From Planctomyces sp. (lineage in GTDB: Bacteria; Planctomycetota; Planctomycetia; Planctomycetales; Planctomycetaceae), in NCBI GenBank assembly GCA_019636235.1, contig JAHBXW010000005.1, forward strand, positions 186,001 through 250,000: a stretch of 64,000 nucleotides of DNA, read 5' to 3'. Position 1 is the first letter of the stretch; the number at the start of each line of letters is the position of its first letter. The notes under the pieces are model-generated. The model searched no databases. It worked only from the letters and a program-made list of their open reading frames with translations, and was not told the origin of the DNA. Below are positions 29,785 through 40,339 of this stretch, piece by piece. The position numbers and the translations under genes are program-made.

Positions 29785-29818
29785 CGGCGGGCGCAGGGAC
29801 AACGCCCAGCGTCCGCCG
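29785..29818. terminator. Inverted repeat between convergent genes
   Basis: CGGCGGGCGC at 29785-29794 pairs with GCGTCCGCCG at 29809-29818 at 9 of 10 positions, loop 14 nt. It lies between the stops of two convergent genes (29764 and 29860) and could terminate both, although it lacks a T-run on either side. Confidence 0.4.
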
Positions 29819-29859
29819 CGACTGCGCTCGACTCCGTTGTCGCAGAGCCGCTCCGTCGA

Positions 29860-30141
29860 TCACCAGTACACGCCGACCGGGCCGACGTTGACGCCGCGGC
29901 GCGGGCCCCAGCCGCCACGCCAGCCGCCGCGCCAACCGCCCCCCCAACCGTAGCGCGGACCCGGAGCGCGATGCCAGCCCCGCATGTTGCTGCGGTAGCC
30001 GCGATTGAATTGCCGGTAGTTCCGCTGTGCCTGCCGCCGCCACACGTTCGCCTCCGCCTCAGGCATCGCGCCCGCCGGGGCGAAGACCATCATCATGGCC
30101 ACCGCGCAGCAGCCCAGCACCATTTTTTTGAGCATCGACAT
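29860..30141 (-). CDS. Small secreted Trp/Arg/Gly-rich protein
   Basis: A 93-residue protein. Signal peptide MSMLKKMVLGCCAVAMMMVFAPAGA, then a basic aromatic mature part with NYRQFNRGYRSNMRGWHRAPGPR and the repeats GGGWRGGWRGGW, ending GVNVGPVGVYW. The gene starts at 30141 behind AGGAG (10 nt). Such short Arg/Trp/Gly repeats recall secreted basic glycine-rich proteins that planctomycetes encode in numbers. Net positive charge suggests binding to anionic surface polymers or nucleic acid; this is inference only. Confidence 0.7.
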   Translation of the reverse strand: MSMLKKMVLGCCAVAMMMVFAPAGAMPEAEANVWRRQAQRNYRQFNRGYRSNMRGWHRAPGPRYGWGGGWRGGWRGGWGPRRGVNVGPVGVYW

Positions 30142-30653
30142 TGTTGCGTCACTCCTCGAACTGAGAACCAGGAAAGTGGAAAAGGGCGCGCACGGCGACC
30201 TGTGCCGCGCATCGCGCGCCGCGTCTGGAAGACCTGACGACTCCGCGCCGGTCATCACCAATGGGCGGCCTCGCCGTGAGAATCGAGCCGCGGCATCCTG
30301 CGCCGCGTGGCAAGGCCTGGGCGCCCGGCGCGTCCGAAGACATGCGGGCATTGCGTTTCCCCTTCAGCAGCCAGCGTTCCACGCGGGCCGAAACGCCCCG
30401 ATTGAATCGAAATTGCCCCAAACGCCCCATTCGCGGCGGCGCGACCGTCGACGCGATGCATGCCAAGGGGGCGCGGTGCGCGGGCAGCCGCCACGCTCCA
30501 CGCGCGCGGCCGCCGCGCAACGTCTGACAGTCGCGCGCGGAACATCTAAGATGCGCACCGTCGTCCCGGGATGGGACGCCCGTTTCGTCCGGCCAGCCGC
30601 CGGACGCTGGTTGAACCGTCGTGCCTCACTCGACACGATCCGAAGGAGTTGAA
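30142..30653. other. Divergent spacer upstream of the S46 peptidase gene
   Basis: About 510 nt between a leftward secreted-protein gene and the rightward S46 peptidase gene. No coding frame is convincing. The Shine-Dalgarno GAAGGAG at 30642-30648 belongs to the peptidase. No repeat or RNA gene was recognised. Confidence 0.35.
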
Positions 30654-32726
30654 ATGTCGCGGAACTGTCTGGCCCGTCTCGGCGTCGCGCTGCTGCTGTG
30701 GACGACCGTGGGAATGGCAAAGGCCGATGAGGGGATGTGGCTGTTCACGTCTCCGCCTGAAGGAATCCTCAGAGAACGCCATTCGTTTGCGATTCCGGAA
30801 GGCTGGCTGGACCACCTGCGGGAATCGGCCGTCCGCTTCCCCGGAGGGTCGGGCTCGTTTGTGTCGAAGGACGGCCTCGTGCTGACGAACCACCACGTCG
30901 GCGCCGATGTCGTCGATCAACTGTCCACCGCCGAAAAGAACTACCTCAAGGACGGCTTCTATGCGCGGACCCGCGACGAGGAGCTGAAATGCCCCGACCT
31001 TGAACTCAACGTGCTGGCCAGCATTGAGGACGTCACCGCGCGCGTGAACGGGTCGGTCCCCGCGGAGGCCGACCTGGCCGCCGCACAGCGGGCCCGGCAG
31101 GCCGAGATCAACACCATCGAAAAGGAATCGCAGGAGTCGACCGGCCTCAAAAGCCAGGTCGTCACGCTGTACCACGGCGCCCAGTACCACCTGTATCGCT
31201 ATCGCCGTCACACCGACGTGCGGCTGGTGTTCGCGCCCGAACAGCAGATCGCGTTCTTCGGCGGCGACCCGGACAACTTCGAGTATCCGCGCTACTGCCT
31301 CGATGTCTGTTTCTTCCGAGTCTACGAGAACGACCAGCCGTTGCAGGTCCAGCACTTCCTCGACTGGCGCGAAGATGGCGTGAACGATGGCGAGCTGGTG
31401 TTCCTCGTCGGCCATCCGGGGCGCACGAACCGGCTGAACACCGTCGCGCACCTCGAGTATCTGCGGGACGTCAACACGCCCGAATTCATCGACATGATCC
31501 GGCGGCTGGAGGTGGCGCTGAGCGCCTGGGCCAACCGCAGCCCCGAAAACGCGCGCCGCGCGCAGGACGACCTGTTCGGCATTCAGAACGAGCGGAAGCG
31601 CCGCATCGGCATGCTCGAAACGCTGCAGGATCCGGCCTTCATGAAGGCCAAGCGCGAATCCGAGCGCGACCTCCGCGCGAAGGTCGCCGGCGATCCGAGT
31701 CTCGCGGCCAGCGCCGCCGCCTGGGACGAAGTCGCCGAGGCCACCAAGGCCTGGCGGGGATTGAAACGCGAGTACAACCTGTACGAACGCGCCGAAGGGT
31801 TCCAGAGCCGGATGTTCACCTTCGCCCGCCAGCTCGTCCGGTATGCCGAGGAAACCGCCAAGCCCAACGCCGAACGGCTCCGTGAGTATTCCGACTCCGC
31901 GCTCCCCTCGCTCAAGGAAGGCCTGACGGCGGACGTGCCGATCTATCCCGACCTGGAAGCCGTCAAGCTGCGCTCCTCGCTGGTGTCGTGGTTGTCCCGC
32001 GCGGGGTTCGAGGAGCCGCTGGTCGTCGACGTCCTGGATGACAAGTCCCCCGTGGACCGGGCCGCGCAGCTGATCAGCGGATCGAAGCTGCACGACGCTG
32101 CCTATCGCAAGCAGTTGCTGGACGGGGGCGCGGAAGCCATTCAGGCCAGCCAGGACCCCTTGATTCAACTGGCCCGGCTGGTGGACGGCCGCGCCCGGCA
32201 GGCCCGGAAGGCGTACGAGCAGCAGGTCGAGGAGCGGCTGCGGCAGGCTTACGCGAAGATCGCGGCGGCGCGGCTGGCGACCGGCGGGAATAACGTGTAT
32301 CCCGATGCGACGTTCTCCCTGCGGCTGGCGTTCGGCGTTGTGAAAGGTTACCAGGAGGGGACGGCGACGATCCCCGCCTTCACGGAGTTCCGCGGCCTCT
32401 ACGAGCGCTCCGAACTGCACTCCGGCAAGCCCCCGTTCGACCTGCCGCAGCGCTGGGTCGACGCCCGCGACCGCCTTGACCTCAGCGTCCCGTTCAACCA
32501 CGTGGCGACGCTGGACCTGATTGGCGGCAACTCGGGCAGCCCGGTGGTCGACCGCGAGGGGCGGTTTGTGGGGATCGCCTTCGACAGCAACATCTATGGG
32601 CTGGCGAACGACACCGGCTACACGGACGTGCAGAACCGGTGCGTGAACGTGGACGCCCGGGGGATCATCGAGGCGCTGCGCAGCGTGTATGACGCGCAGC
32701 CGCTGCTGGAGGAGTTGTTGAAGTGA
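30654..32726 (+). CDS. S46-family dipeptidyl-peptidase (DPP7/DPP11 type)
   Basis: A 690-residue secreted serine peptidase. Signal peptide MSRNCLARLGVALLLWTTVGMAKA is followed by EGMWLFTSPP and a chymotrypsin-like fold split by a helical domain. The catalytic triad is visible: His in LTNHHVGADV, Asp in FFGGDPDNFEYPRYCLD, and Ser in LIGGNSGSPVVDREG. The length matches the family (700-720). It releases dipeptides from the N-terminus of oligopeptides in the periplasm or at the surface. Start at 30654 is 5 nt after GAAGGAG. Specificity (Asp/Glu versus broad) cannot be read safely. Confidence 0.92.
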   Translation: MSRNCLARLGVALLLWTTVGMAKADEGMWLFTSPPEGILRERHSFAIPEGWLDHLRESAVRFPGGSGSFVSKDGLVLTNHHVGADVVDQLSTAEKNYLKDGFYARTRDEELKCPDLELNVLASIEDVTARVNGSVPAEADLAAAQRARQAEINTIEKESQESTGLKSQVVTLYHGAQYHLYRYRRHTDVRLVFAPEQQIAFFGGDPDNFEYPRYCLDVCFFRVYENDQPLQVQHFLDWREDGVNDGELVFLVGHPGRTNRLNTVAHLEYLRDVNTPEFIDMIRRLEVALSAWANRSPENARRAQDDLFGIQNERKRRIGMLETLQDPAFMKAKRESERDLRAKVAGDPSLAASAAAWDEVAEATKAWRGLKREYNLYERAEGFQSRMFTFARQLVRYAEETAKPNAERLREYSDSALPSLKEGLTADVPIYPDLEAVKLRSSLVSWLSRAGFEEPLVVDVLDDKSPVDRAAQLISGSKLHDAAYRKQLLDGGAEAIQASQDPLIQLARLVDGRARQARKAYEQQVEERLRQAYAKIAAARLATGGNNVYPDATFSLRLAFGVVKGYQEGTATIPAFTEFRGLYERSELHSGKPPFDLPQRWVDARDRLDLSVPFNHVATLDLIGGNSGSPVVDREGRFVGIAFDSNIYGLANDTGYTDVQNRCVNVDARGIIEALRSVYDAQPLLEELLK

Positions 32727-32994
32727 CGGGGTTTGTGCGTTGAGGCCTCGAGGCGGCGGCGCGTGTCGGTCGAACGATGATCGACGTGCGCCGCCGTGCT
32801 GGCTTCTGTGAAACTGGTCCACGCGGCTGGCTCGAAGCGGGTGGAACGCGATTGCGCCGCGGGTTAGATTGGGGTCATGTGAGACCTTTGGTCATGCGGG
32901 CGGCGGGGTTCTGTCGGGCAGTCAACGAAGTGAGGGAGCGGACTGAGTCGTCGATATCGATTCCGTGGCGCGGTTGTGACGAGAGGGCGGGCTG

Positions 32995-33753
32995 TTGCCT
33001 CGAACGGATTGGACACGCGAGCAGTTGGTGCCGACGCTGCGGCTGTATCTGACGCTGCCGTTCGGCAAACTGCATTTGCGGAACCCGGAAATCATCGCGC
33101 TCGCGAAGGCCATCGGTCGGACGCCATCGGCCGTGGCGATGAAGGCCTGCAATTTCGCGAGTCTCGACCCGCAGCACCTCGCGCGGGGTCGCAAGGGGCT
33201 TTCAGCGGCGAGTCGCGCGGACCGGGCCTTGTGGGACGCGTTCTCCGCCGATTCGGAGGGCTTCGCCAACGAGGCGGAAGCGGAGCAGGAGCGCCTGGAG
33301 TTGCCCCGTGCGGCCGGCGACGAGTCGACGCTTGTGATTCCTGACGGACCGACGGAATCCCAGCGGCTGGTTCGCGCTCGGCGTGTGCAGTCGTTCTTTC
33401 GCCGCGCGGTGTTGACGTCGTACGAGTCACGCTGCGCGATTTCCGGAATAGCGGAGCCGGGGCTGCTGGTCGCGAGTCACATCATCCCGTGGACCGAGTC
33501 GGTGGAGCGGCGCGCGGACCCGACGAACGGCCTGTGCCTCAACGCGTTGTTCGACCGCGCGTTCGATCGCGGCCTGTTGACGGTCGACGAGAAACTCCGA
33601 GTGCGGGCGTCGAAACGGCTGCGGGATGCAGTGAAATCGGCGGCGCTGGCGTGTTCGCTGTTGGACGCGGACGGCCGTGAGCTGGCGCTGCCGTACCGCT
33701 TCCAGCCCGATCCCACGGCGTTGGAATGGCATCGGAGAGAGGTGTTTCAGTAG
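32995..33753 (+). CDS. HNH endonuclease
   Basis: A 252-residue protein. The C-terminal half has RAVLTSYESRCAISGI, then ASHIIPWTESVERRADPTNGLCLNALFDRAFDRGLLTVD, the HNH active site of the predicted restriction endonuclease group (COG3440). The N-terminal half is helical with a GRTPSAVAMKACNF segment, perhaps DNA-binding. The start is TTG at 32995 (no ATG suits), preceded by a GA-rich stretch. No methyltransferase is next to it, so it is not a standard restriction-modification pair. It opens a run of small accessory genes. Confidence 0.85.
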   Translation: MPRTDWTREQLVPTLRLYLTLPFGKLHLRNPEIIALAKAIGRTPSAVAMKACNFASLDPQHLARGRKGLSAASRADRALWDAFSADSEGFANEAEAEQERLELPRAAGDESTLVIPDGPTESQRLVRARRVQSFFRRAVLTSYESRCAISGIAEPGLLVASHIIPWTESVERRADPTNGLCLNALFDRAFDRGLLTVDEKLRVRASKRLRDAVKSAALACSLLDADGRELALPYRFQPDPTALEWHRREVFQ

Positions 33754-33785
33754 GCCGGTCAAATCAGCAAGAAGGAGCACGATCA

Positions 33786-34157
33786 ATGAGTCATACTCCG
33801 GGTCCATGGGAGATTGATTCCAACAGCGGCATCGGCTATCTCATTTCGCATGATCCTGCGCCGCATGATCCGCCAGGTCGGGGGGCCGATACGATCTTTC
33901 CGGTCATCGTTTGTGAAGTGTGGGATGAAGGGCTGGGGGACGAGTGCACGATCGCCAATGCTCGGTTGATCGCAGCGGCGCCGATGTTGTTGCGGGCGTG
34001 CCGGCTGGCATTGGAAGTGCCGGGAATAGAACGCACGATGGCGGGGATCCTGTTGGAAGATGCACTGCGAGCCGCTGAAGTGCCCCGGCGCAAGCATTCG
34101 CCCGAGGCTGGCGGGGCAGCGGCTCCCGATCGTGCGTTCCGACTTGAGGGCCCGTGA
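33786..34157 (+). CDS. Phage-type hypothetical protein (SHTPGPW/NARLIAAAP motifs)
   Basis: A 123-residue protein. It begins MSHTPGPWEID and has the motif CTIANARLIAAAPMLLRACRLAL, a pairing common in small phage and prophage proteins of unknown role. It starts at 33786 behind AAGAAGGAG. Its stop codon overlaps the ATG of the next gene by one base (TGATG), indicating translational coupling. The tail is Pro/Arg-rich. A phage or mobile origin is plausible (inference). Confidence 0.72.
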   Translation: MSHTPGPWEIDSNSGIGYLISHDPAPHDPPGRGADTIFPVIVCEVWDEGLGDECTIANARLIAAAPMLLRACRLALEVPGIERTMAGILLEDALRAAEVPRRKHSPEAGGAAAPDRAFRLEGP

Positions 34158-34444
34158 TGAAATCCGAAGACATTCTGCTGCACCTGCTGATCTTCGGTCT
34201 GATTGCCGCCGTGTGCGGGCAGTCCAAAGGCTGGAAGACGGCGCCGTCGTTCTTCGTCGGATTCGTGCTGGGCCCCGTGGGCGTGCTCATCACGCTGATC
34301 GGCGGGCGGAACGAGGCCGTGCTGGAACGCATGGCGATCGAAAGCCGCCAGCGGAAACGCTGCCGCTCCTGCGGGGAGCTGATCCGCATGGAGGCCGTGA
34401 AATGCCGGCACTGCGGGGAGCCTGTCGCCGCCGAAACGGCCTGA
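34157..34444 (+). CDS. Small membrane protein with C-terminal zinc ribbon
   Basis: A 95-residue protein with two hydrophobic helices (ILLHLLIFGLIAAVCGQ and APSFFVGFVLGPVGVLITLIGG) followed by a cytoplasmic zinc ribbon CRSCGELIRMEAVKCRHCGEPV with two CxxC pairs. It starts at the ATG sharing a base with the upstream stop, so it is coupled to the preceding gene. Zinc-ribbon membrane microproteins of this kind occur widely without an assigned role. Confidence 0.75.
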   Translation: MKSEDILLHLLIFGLIAAVCGQSKGWKTAPSFFVGFVLGPVGVLITLIGGRNEAVLERMAIESRQRKRCRSCGELIRMEAVKCRHCGEPVAAETA

Positions 34445-34530
34445 CGCAGGAGGAGCGTGGCGAACGGCGCTCCGGTGGGCAACGTCGATCGACGCCCGGG
34501 CCACGCCCAGCGCTGCGCTTCCCGGTCGGC

Positions 34531-34560
34531 CCCGAGGGGATCAACCCCTCGGCTCAGGCG
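34531..34560. repeat. Palindromic intergenic repeat, copy B
   Basis: CCGAGGGG (34532-34539), loop ATCAA, CCCCTCGG (34545-34552), then GCTCAGGCG. The full 30-nt unit is the exact reverse complement of copy D at 40.0 kb. It lies 87 nt after the zinc-ribbon gene stop. Confidence 0.8.
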
Positions 34561-34631
34561 CGGCGCTTGACAAGACAAGACTCGACTCGATCAGAAGTAC
34601 GCGACATCCACTATCCGCCTTGGAGGCAGAC

Positions 34632-34916
34632 GTGCATCAGCTACCGATTCCTGATTCAGCCGCGGCCGATCAGGACGCCCGCCAGGTGCTCAGCATCTGG
34701 TCTACGAACGAAGGGACACAGGTTGCTCTCGATCCCTGGATTTACGACGATCCGGGATGCTGGGGCCTCCTGCTGGCGGACCTGGTGAAGCACGTTGCAA
34801 GGGCATACGAGGCAAGCACAGGTGCGGACTCGATCCGCGTCGTCGCACGTGTTCGCGAGCTGTTCGATGCGGAATGGGAGCACCCGACAGATACGCCAAC
34901 AGGCGGACTTGAGTGA
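34632..34916 (+). CDS. DUF5076-like protein
   Basis: A 94-residue soluble protein. The block RQVLSIWSTNEGTQVALDPWIYDDPGCWGLLLADLVKHVARAYE matches DUF5076 proteins, which have an Asp-Pro-x-x-W/C-Gly-x-x-L-x-D-L core. The likely start is GTG 34632, placed 5 nt after GGAGG at 34622-34626; a TTG at 34620 is within the ribosome site and unlikely. The composition is less GC-rich than in core genes. Function unknown. Confidence 0.75.
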   Translation: MHQLPIPDSAAADQDARQVLSIWSTNEGTQVALDPWIYDDPGCWGLLLADLVKHVARAYEASTGADSIRVVARVRELFDAEWEHPTDTPTGGLE

Positions 34917-34992
34917 AGAAGTGTGTCGAGGCTGCGGCCTGAATTGATCGGACAAGGGCCTCGGAGCGGGAATACAAAACAGGAGCGCTGTC

Positions 34993-35433
34993 ATGGCCCA
35001 ACTGATCTGGATCGCCGGGTTCAATGCTGTCGGCAAGCAACACATGCTCAGCCGGTTGCTCGTAAATGAGAAGCTCTGCGAGCAATTCGAGATCTCCAAC
35101 GATCGTGTCCCATGCGGTCTCGACCTCCAAGCCATCTGCACGGAACTCGATTCGCATGCGGCAGTGATCGTGAAATGGCAGTACAATGAACGTGAGTTGG
35201 TTCAAAAAGTTTGCGAAGATCGGCCGAACGATTCACACACAGTCATTCATTTGCACAGAGATCGAGAGGAACAGTTCCAAGCATATCGGGCGAGGCCAGT
35301 TCGCGGCTCTCGGCAGCAATTCCTGGAATGGGGCCAAACCTGCAAGCGTGCGGTCGAAGTGTATCGTGCCTGCAATCTTCCCATCACCTTCATCGATGTC
35401 GTCGCGATCGAGGATCAGTACATCATCATCTGA
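34993..35433 (+). CDS. P-loop-like protein of unknown function
   Basis: A 146-residue protein starting MAQLIWIAGFNAVGKQHML after AGGAG (7 nt). The GFNAVGKQ segment looks like a Walker A loop in which the usual Ser/Thr after Lys is Gln, so nucleotide binding is uncertain. Later it has VIVKWQYNERELVQ and TVIHLHRDREEQFQAY, as in small nucleoside/shikimate-kinase-like folds, and a C-terminal ITFIDVVAIEDQYIII. Codon use and lower GC match the adjoining accessory genes. It might be a degenerate kinase or an immunity-type protein; no firm assignment. Confidence 0.6.
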   Translation: MAQLIWIAGFNAVGKQHMLSRLLVNEKLCEQFEISNDRVPCGLDLQAICTELDSHAAVIVKWQYNERELVQKVCEDRPNDSHTVIHLHRDREEQFQAYRARPVRGSRQQFLEWGQTCKRAVEVYRACNLPITFIDVVAIEDQYIII

Positions 35434-35513
35434 TGGTGCTCCATCGCAGGCCCGTAGGCCGGGCCTTGGCCCGGCGAGCCGCCGCGGACCAGCGTCCCGT
35501 TCGGAATCACAAT

Positions 35514-35546
35514 CCCGAGGGGATGAACCCGTCGACTCAGGCGCGG
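35514..35546. repeat. Palindromic intergenic repeat, degenerate copy C
   Basis: CCGAGGGG at 35515-35522, loop ATGAA, degenerate right arm CCCGTCGA, then CTCAGGCGCGG. It shares the 3' flank of copy B, showing common descent, and lies 80 nt beyond the P-loop gene stop. Confidence 0.65.
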
Positions 35547-35692
35547 TCGGACAATCGATCGCAGCGACCGTCGCTGACGCTTCCGGCTCGTGCCGCGGAA
35601 TCCGGTGGGTCATCGCCGGCTCGCCCTCCGGGCTCACCCGGCTCGACGCCACCCTACGGCCCGTGGCGTTCACCCGGGATGGATGACCCCAC

Positions 35693-35721
35693 AAAAAAAG
35701 ACCGGGCGTTGAAGCCCGGTC
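35693..35721 (-). terminator. Rho-independent terminator of ppdK
   Basis: On the minus strand, stem GACCGGGC/GCCCGGTC (8 bp, plus-strand arms 35700-35707 and 35714-35721) with a 6-nt loop is followed by seven U residues (plus-strand A-run 35693-35699). It sits 35 nt past the ppdK stop. This is the best terminator in the window. Confidence 0.92.
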
Positions 35722-35755
35722 TGCCCTGTTCTTCAATCGGTCTCCCGATCGGAAA

Positions 35756-38488
<2,733 letters not shown>

Positions 38489-39371
38489 GGACCTGTCCTG
38501 AAACCGACGTCCTCGACGAGACGCCAACTGAAGGGAGGCTGCGGTCGCCGCGTGGAACTGCGCCCCGCCATCGCAGCGCAGACGATCAGCGCTCTCCCGA
38601 CCTCACGGAAATTGAAGCGAAGAGGCTAACACCGGGGGGAACCGCCTGCAACCGACTCATTCCGGTGGAAAAATGGCCCGGACGGCCCCGTGTCGCAGCA
38701 TCGCAGCGGGCCGGTCCGCAGACCCGCGACACGTCGGGCGACTGCCCGTCACGAGCGGCCCCGGGGGGCCCGTCGGGCTGCGCACTCGTCGATCCCCGGC
38801 CGAGCGAACCCGCCGCCGGGCTTGTCCCAACCGGGAAACCCGCGATAGAGCGCTTCCACGGACGCCGCCCGACACAGCACCTGCTGGCAGTTGACCACAA
38901 TCGCGGGGGACGTGTTCGCCGTCTTGCTCAGGGTCACCTGGAATCCTGAGTCCAGCTCAACAACGTCCCACGCCGACATGCGACGCTCATGCCGGCGCGG
39001 CGACACGCACAATGCGCCGCCGCGATCGCCCCGCCCACGATCGCCAGTTCCAGCAACGTCTGGCCGACGGTCGGACATTCGTCGCCGTGATCGACAGCAC
39101 GACCAGCGCCAGAAACAGCAATGCGAACTCGCGACTCCTCCGCAATCGCCTCCCGGCGGACAATTGCGGTGATCCGTGCCGCTGGCTGCGACGTTGTGCA
39201 CGCTGACTGCCCGCGCGGGACGGCGTTCGGCGCGGCATCCGGCATCGACAAGCGGCGCCCGGACAGGCATCCTCCCCCAAGTCGGGCCGTGCTGCAGGCC
39301 CCTCTGGGGAACGGGATGGCGGACGGGCTGCCGTGGATTCACAGATTTCTGACACTCCTGGGAGCGGTTGC
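38489..39371. other. Long gap, possible decayed minus-strand gene
   Basis: About 880 nt without an intact convincing gene. On the minus strand around 38750-39200, three different frames in succession show protein-like pieces: FALLFLALVVLSITA (a membrane helix), VGQTLLELAIVGGAIAAA (another), and AWDVVELDSGFQVTLSKTANTSPAIVV with CRAASVEALYRGFPGWDKPGG. This looks like a small membrane protein broken by frameshifts, but chance in GC-rich DNA is not excluded. Confidence 0.35.
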
Positions 39372-39983
39372 ATGACGAACACGAAGAAGCAGGGGATGAG
39401 CACGTTCGCGAAGGTGCTCATCGGCATGCTGGTCGCCGGCGTGCTCGTGGTCGTCGTGACGTGCGGGGGGCTGTACTGGTTCGCCAGGAACGCATTCAAA
39501 CCGACTCAGGATCCCGTGGAGATCGCCGCCCTCAAGGACTCGATGATCAACATCGAGATTCCGGAGACCTATCGCCCGGTGGGGGGCATGACGATGCAGA
39601 TGGGCTTCTCGATGAAGATGGCCATGTACGCCCGGAACGGCGACGAGAAGTCCGGCGGAGCCGTGATGCTCATGCAGATGAACATTCCCGGCGCGGGCGA
39701 TCAGCAGACCCGGCAGAGCTTCGAAGATCAGTTGCGCCAGCAGGGGCACAACAGCAATCTGAAAGTCGCAACGCGCGAGACGCGCTCGGTCGACATCGAC
39801 GGCAAGGCGTACGATTTCGAGTTCCTGACCGGCACGCGTGAGGGGGCGGACACGAAGCTGCACGAAGTCATCGGCCAGTTTCCCGCCAAGCAGGGGGTCG
39901 GGTTCCTGATGATCACGGACTCCGACGAGCACTGGGACGAAGCTGCCGTGATGCGGATGCTCGAGTCGATTTCGACGAAGTGA
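39372..39983 (+). CDS. Single-pass membrane protein of unknown function
   Basis: A 203-residue protein. A short cytoplasmic lead (MTNTKKQGMSTFAK) is followed by the membrane helix VLIGMLVAGVLVVVVTCGGLYWF and an extracytoplasmic domain with ALKDSMINIEIPETYRPVGGMTMQMGF, a stretch rich in Met, and FLMITDSDEHWDEAAVMRMLESI. The mature region resembles small planctomycete proteins tested for consistency of IPxxY motifs, without a named domain. The start at 39372 follows GGGAGCGG. It is followed by a palindromic repeat that may terminate it. Confidence 0.72.
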   Translation: MTNTKKQGMSTFAKVLIGMLVAGVLVVVVTCGGLYWFARNAFKPTQDPVEIAALKDSMINIEIPETYRPVGGMTMQMGFSMKMAMYARNGDEKSGGAVMLMQMNIPGAGDQQTRQSFEDQLRQQGHNSNLKVATRETRSVDIDGKAYDFEFLTGTREGADTKLHEVIGQFPAKQGVGFLMITDSDEHWDEAAVMRMLESISTK

Positions 39984-40339
39984 TCGTCGGCACGTCGACG
40001 TGCATACGTCATGCGCGCCTGAGCCGAGGGGTTGATCCCCTCGGCTTTTGCGCTGCCGTTGGGAAATGCCGGTCGGCGGCTCGCCGTGCCGAGACCCGGC
40101 TGCAAGCCTGAAATTGACCGAACGAAGTGGCGAGTGGGGGACCTCGATCCCCTGGGGGGCGGCATTTCCTGGTGGGTGTCGCCCGGCACGCCGCCGCCGT
40201 GCAGCGGCAATCCAAGTCAATTCGAACGCCCTCTCGCCCTTCGGTGGTTGCCGCGCCAATCGGGTGATAGCATCGGCGGTTTGATCGCGTCGACTGCCGC
40301 GCAGTCCGCCCCAGACCTTTGCACCTCCGCCTGAATCCC
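39984..40339. other. Intergenic region holding palindromic repeat D
   Basis: A 356-nt gap. The only clear content is the repeat at 40022-40050 close to the upstream stop; the rest shows no gene. The LRR lipoprotein gene begins at 40340 with no strong ribosome site visible. Confidence 0.45.
40022..40050 (+). repeat. Palindromic repeat, copy D, terminator-like
   Basis: AGCCGAGGGG (40022-40031), loop TTGAT, CCCCTCGGCT (40037-40046), then TTTTG: a 10-bp stem followed by a short U-run, 38 nt after the preceding stop. It reads as the reverse complement of copy B and could work as a Rho-independent terminator for the rightward gene. Confidence 0.75.

Noticed and set aside
30546-32822. Long minus-strand frame opposite the S46 peptidase
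   Set aside because: Antisense shadow without recognisable domains; the plus-strand peptidase has its full triad.
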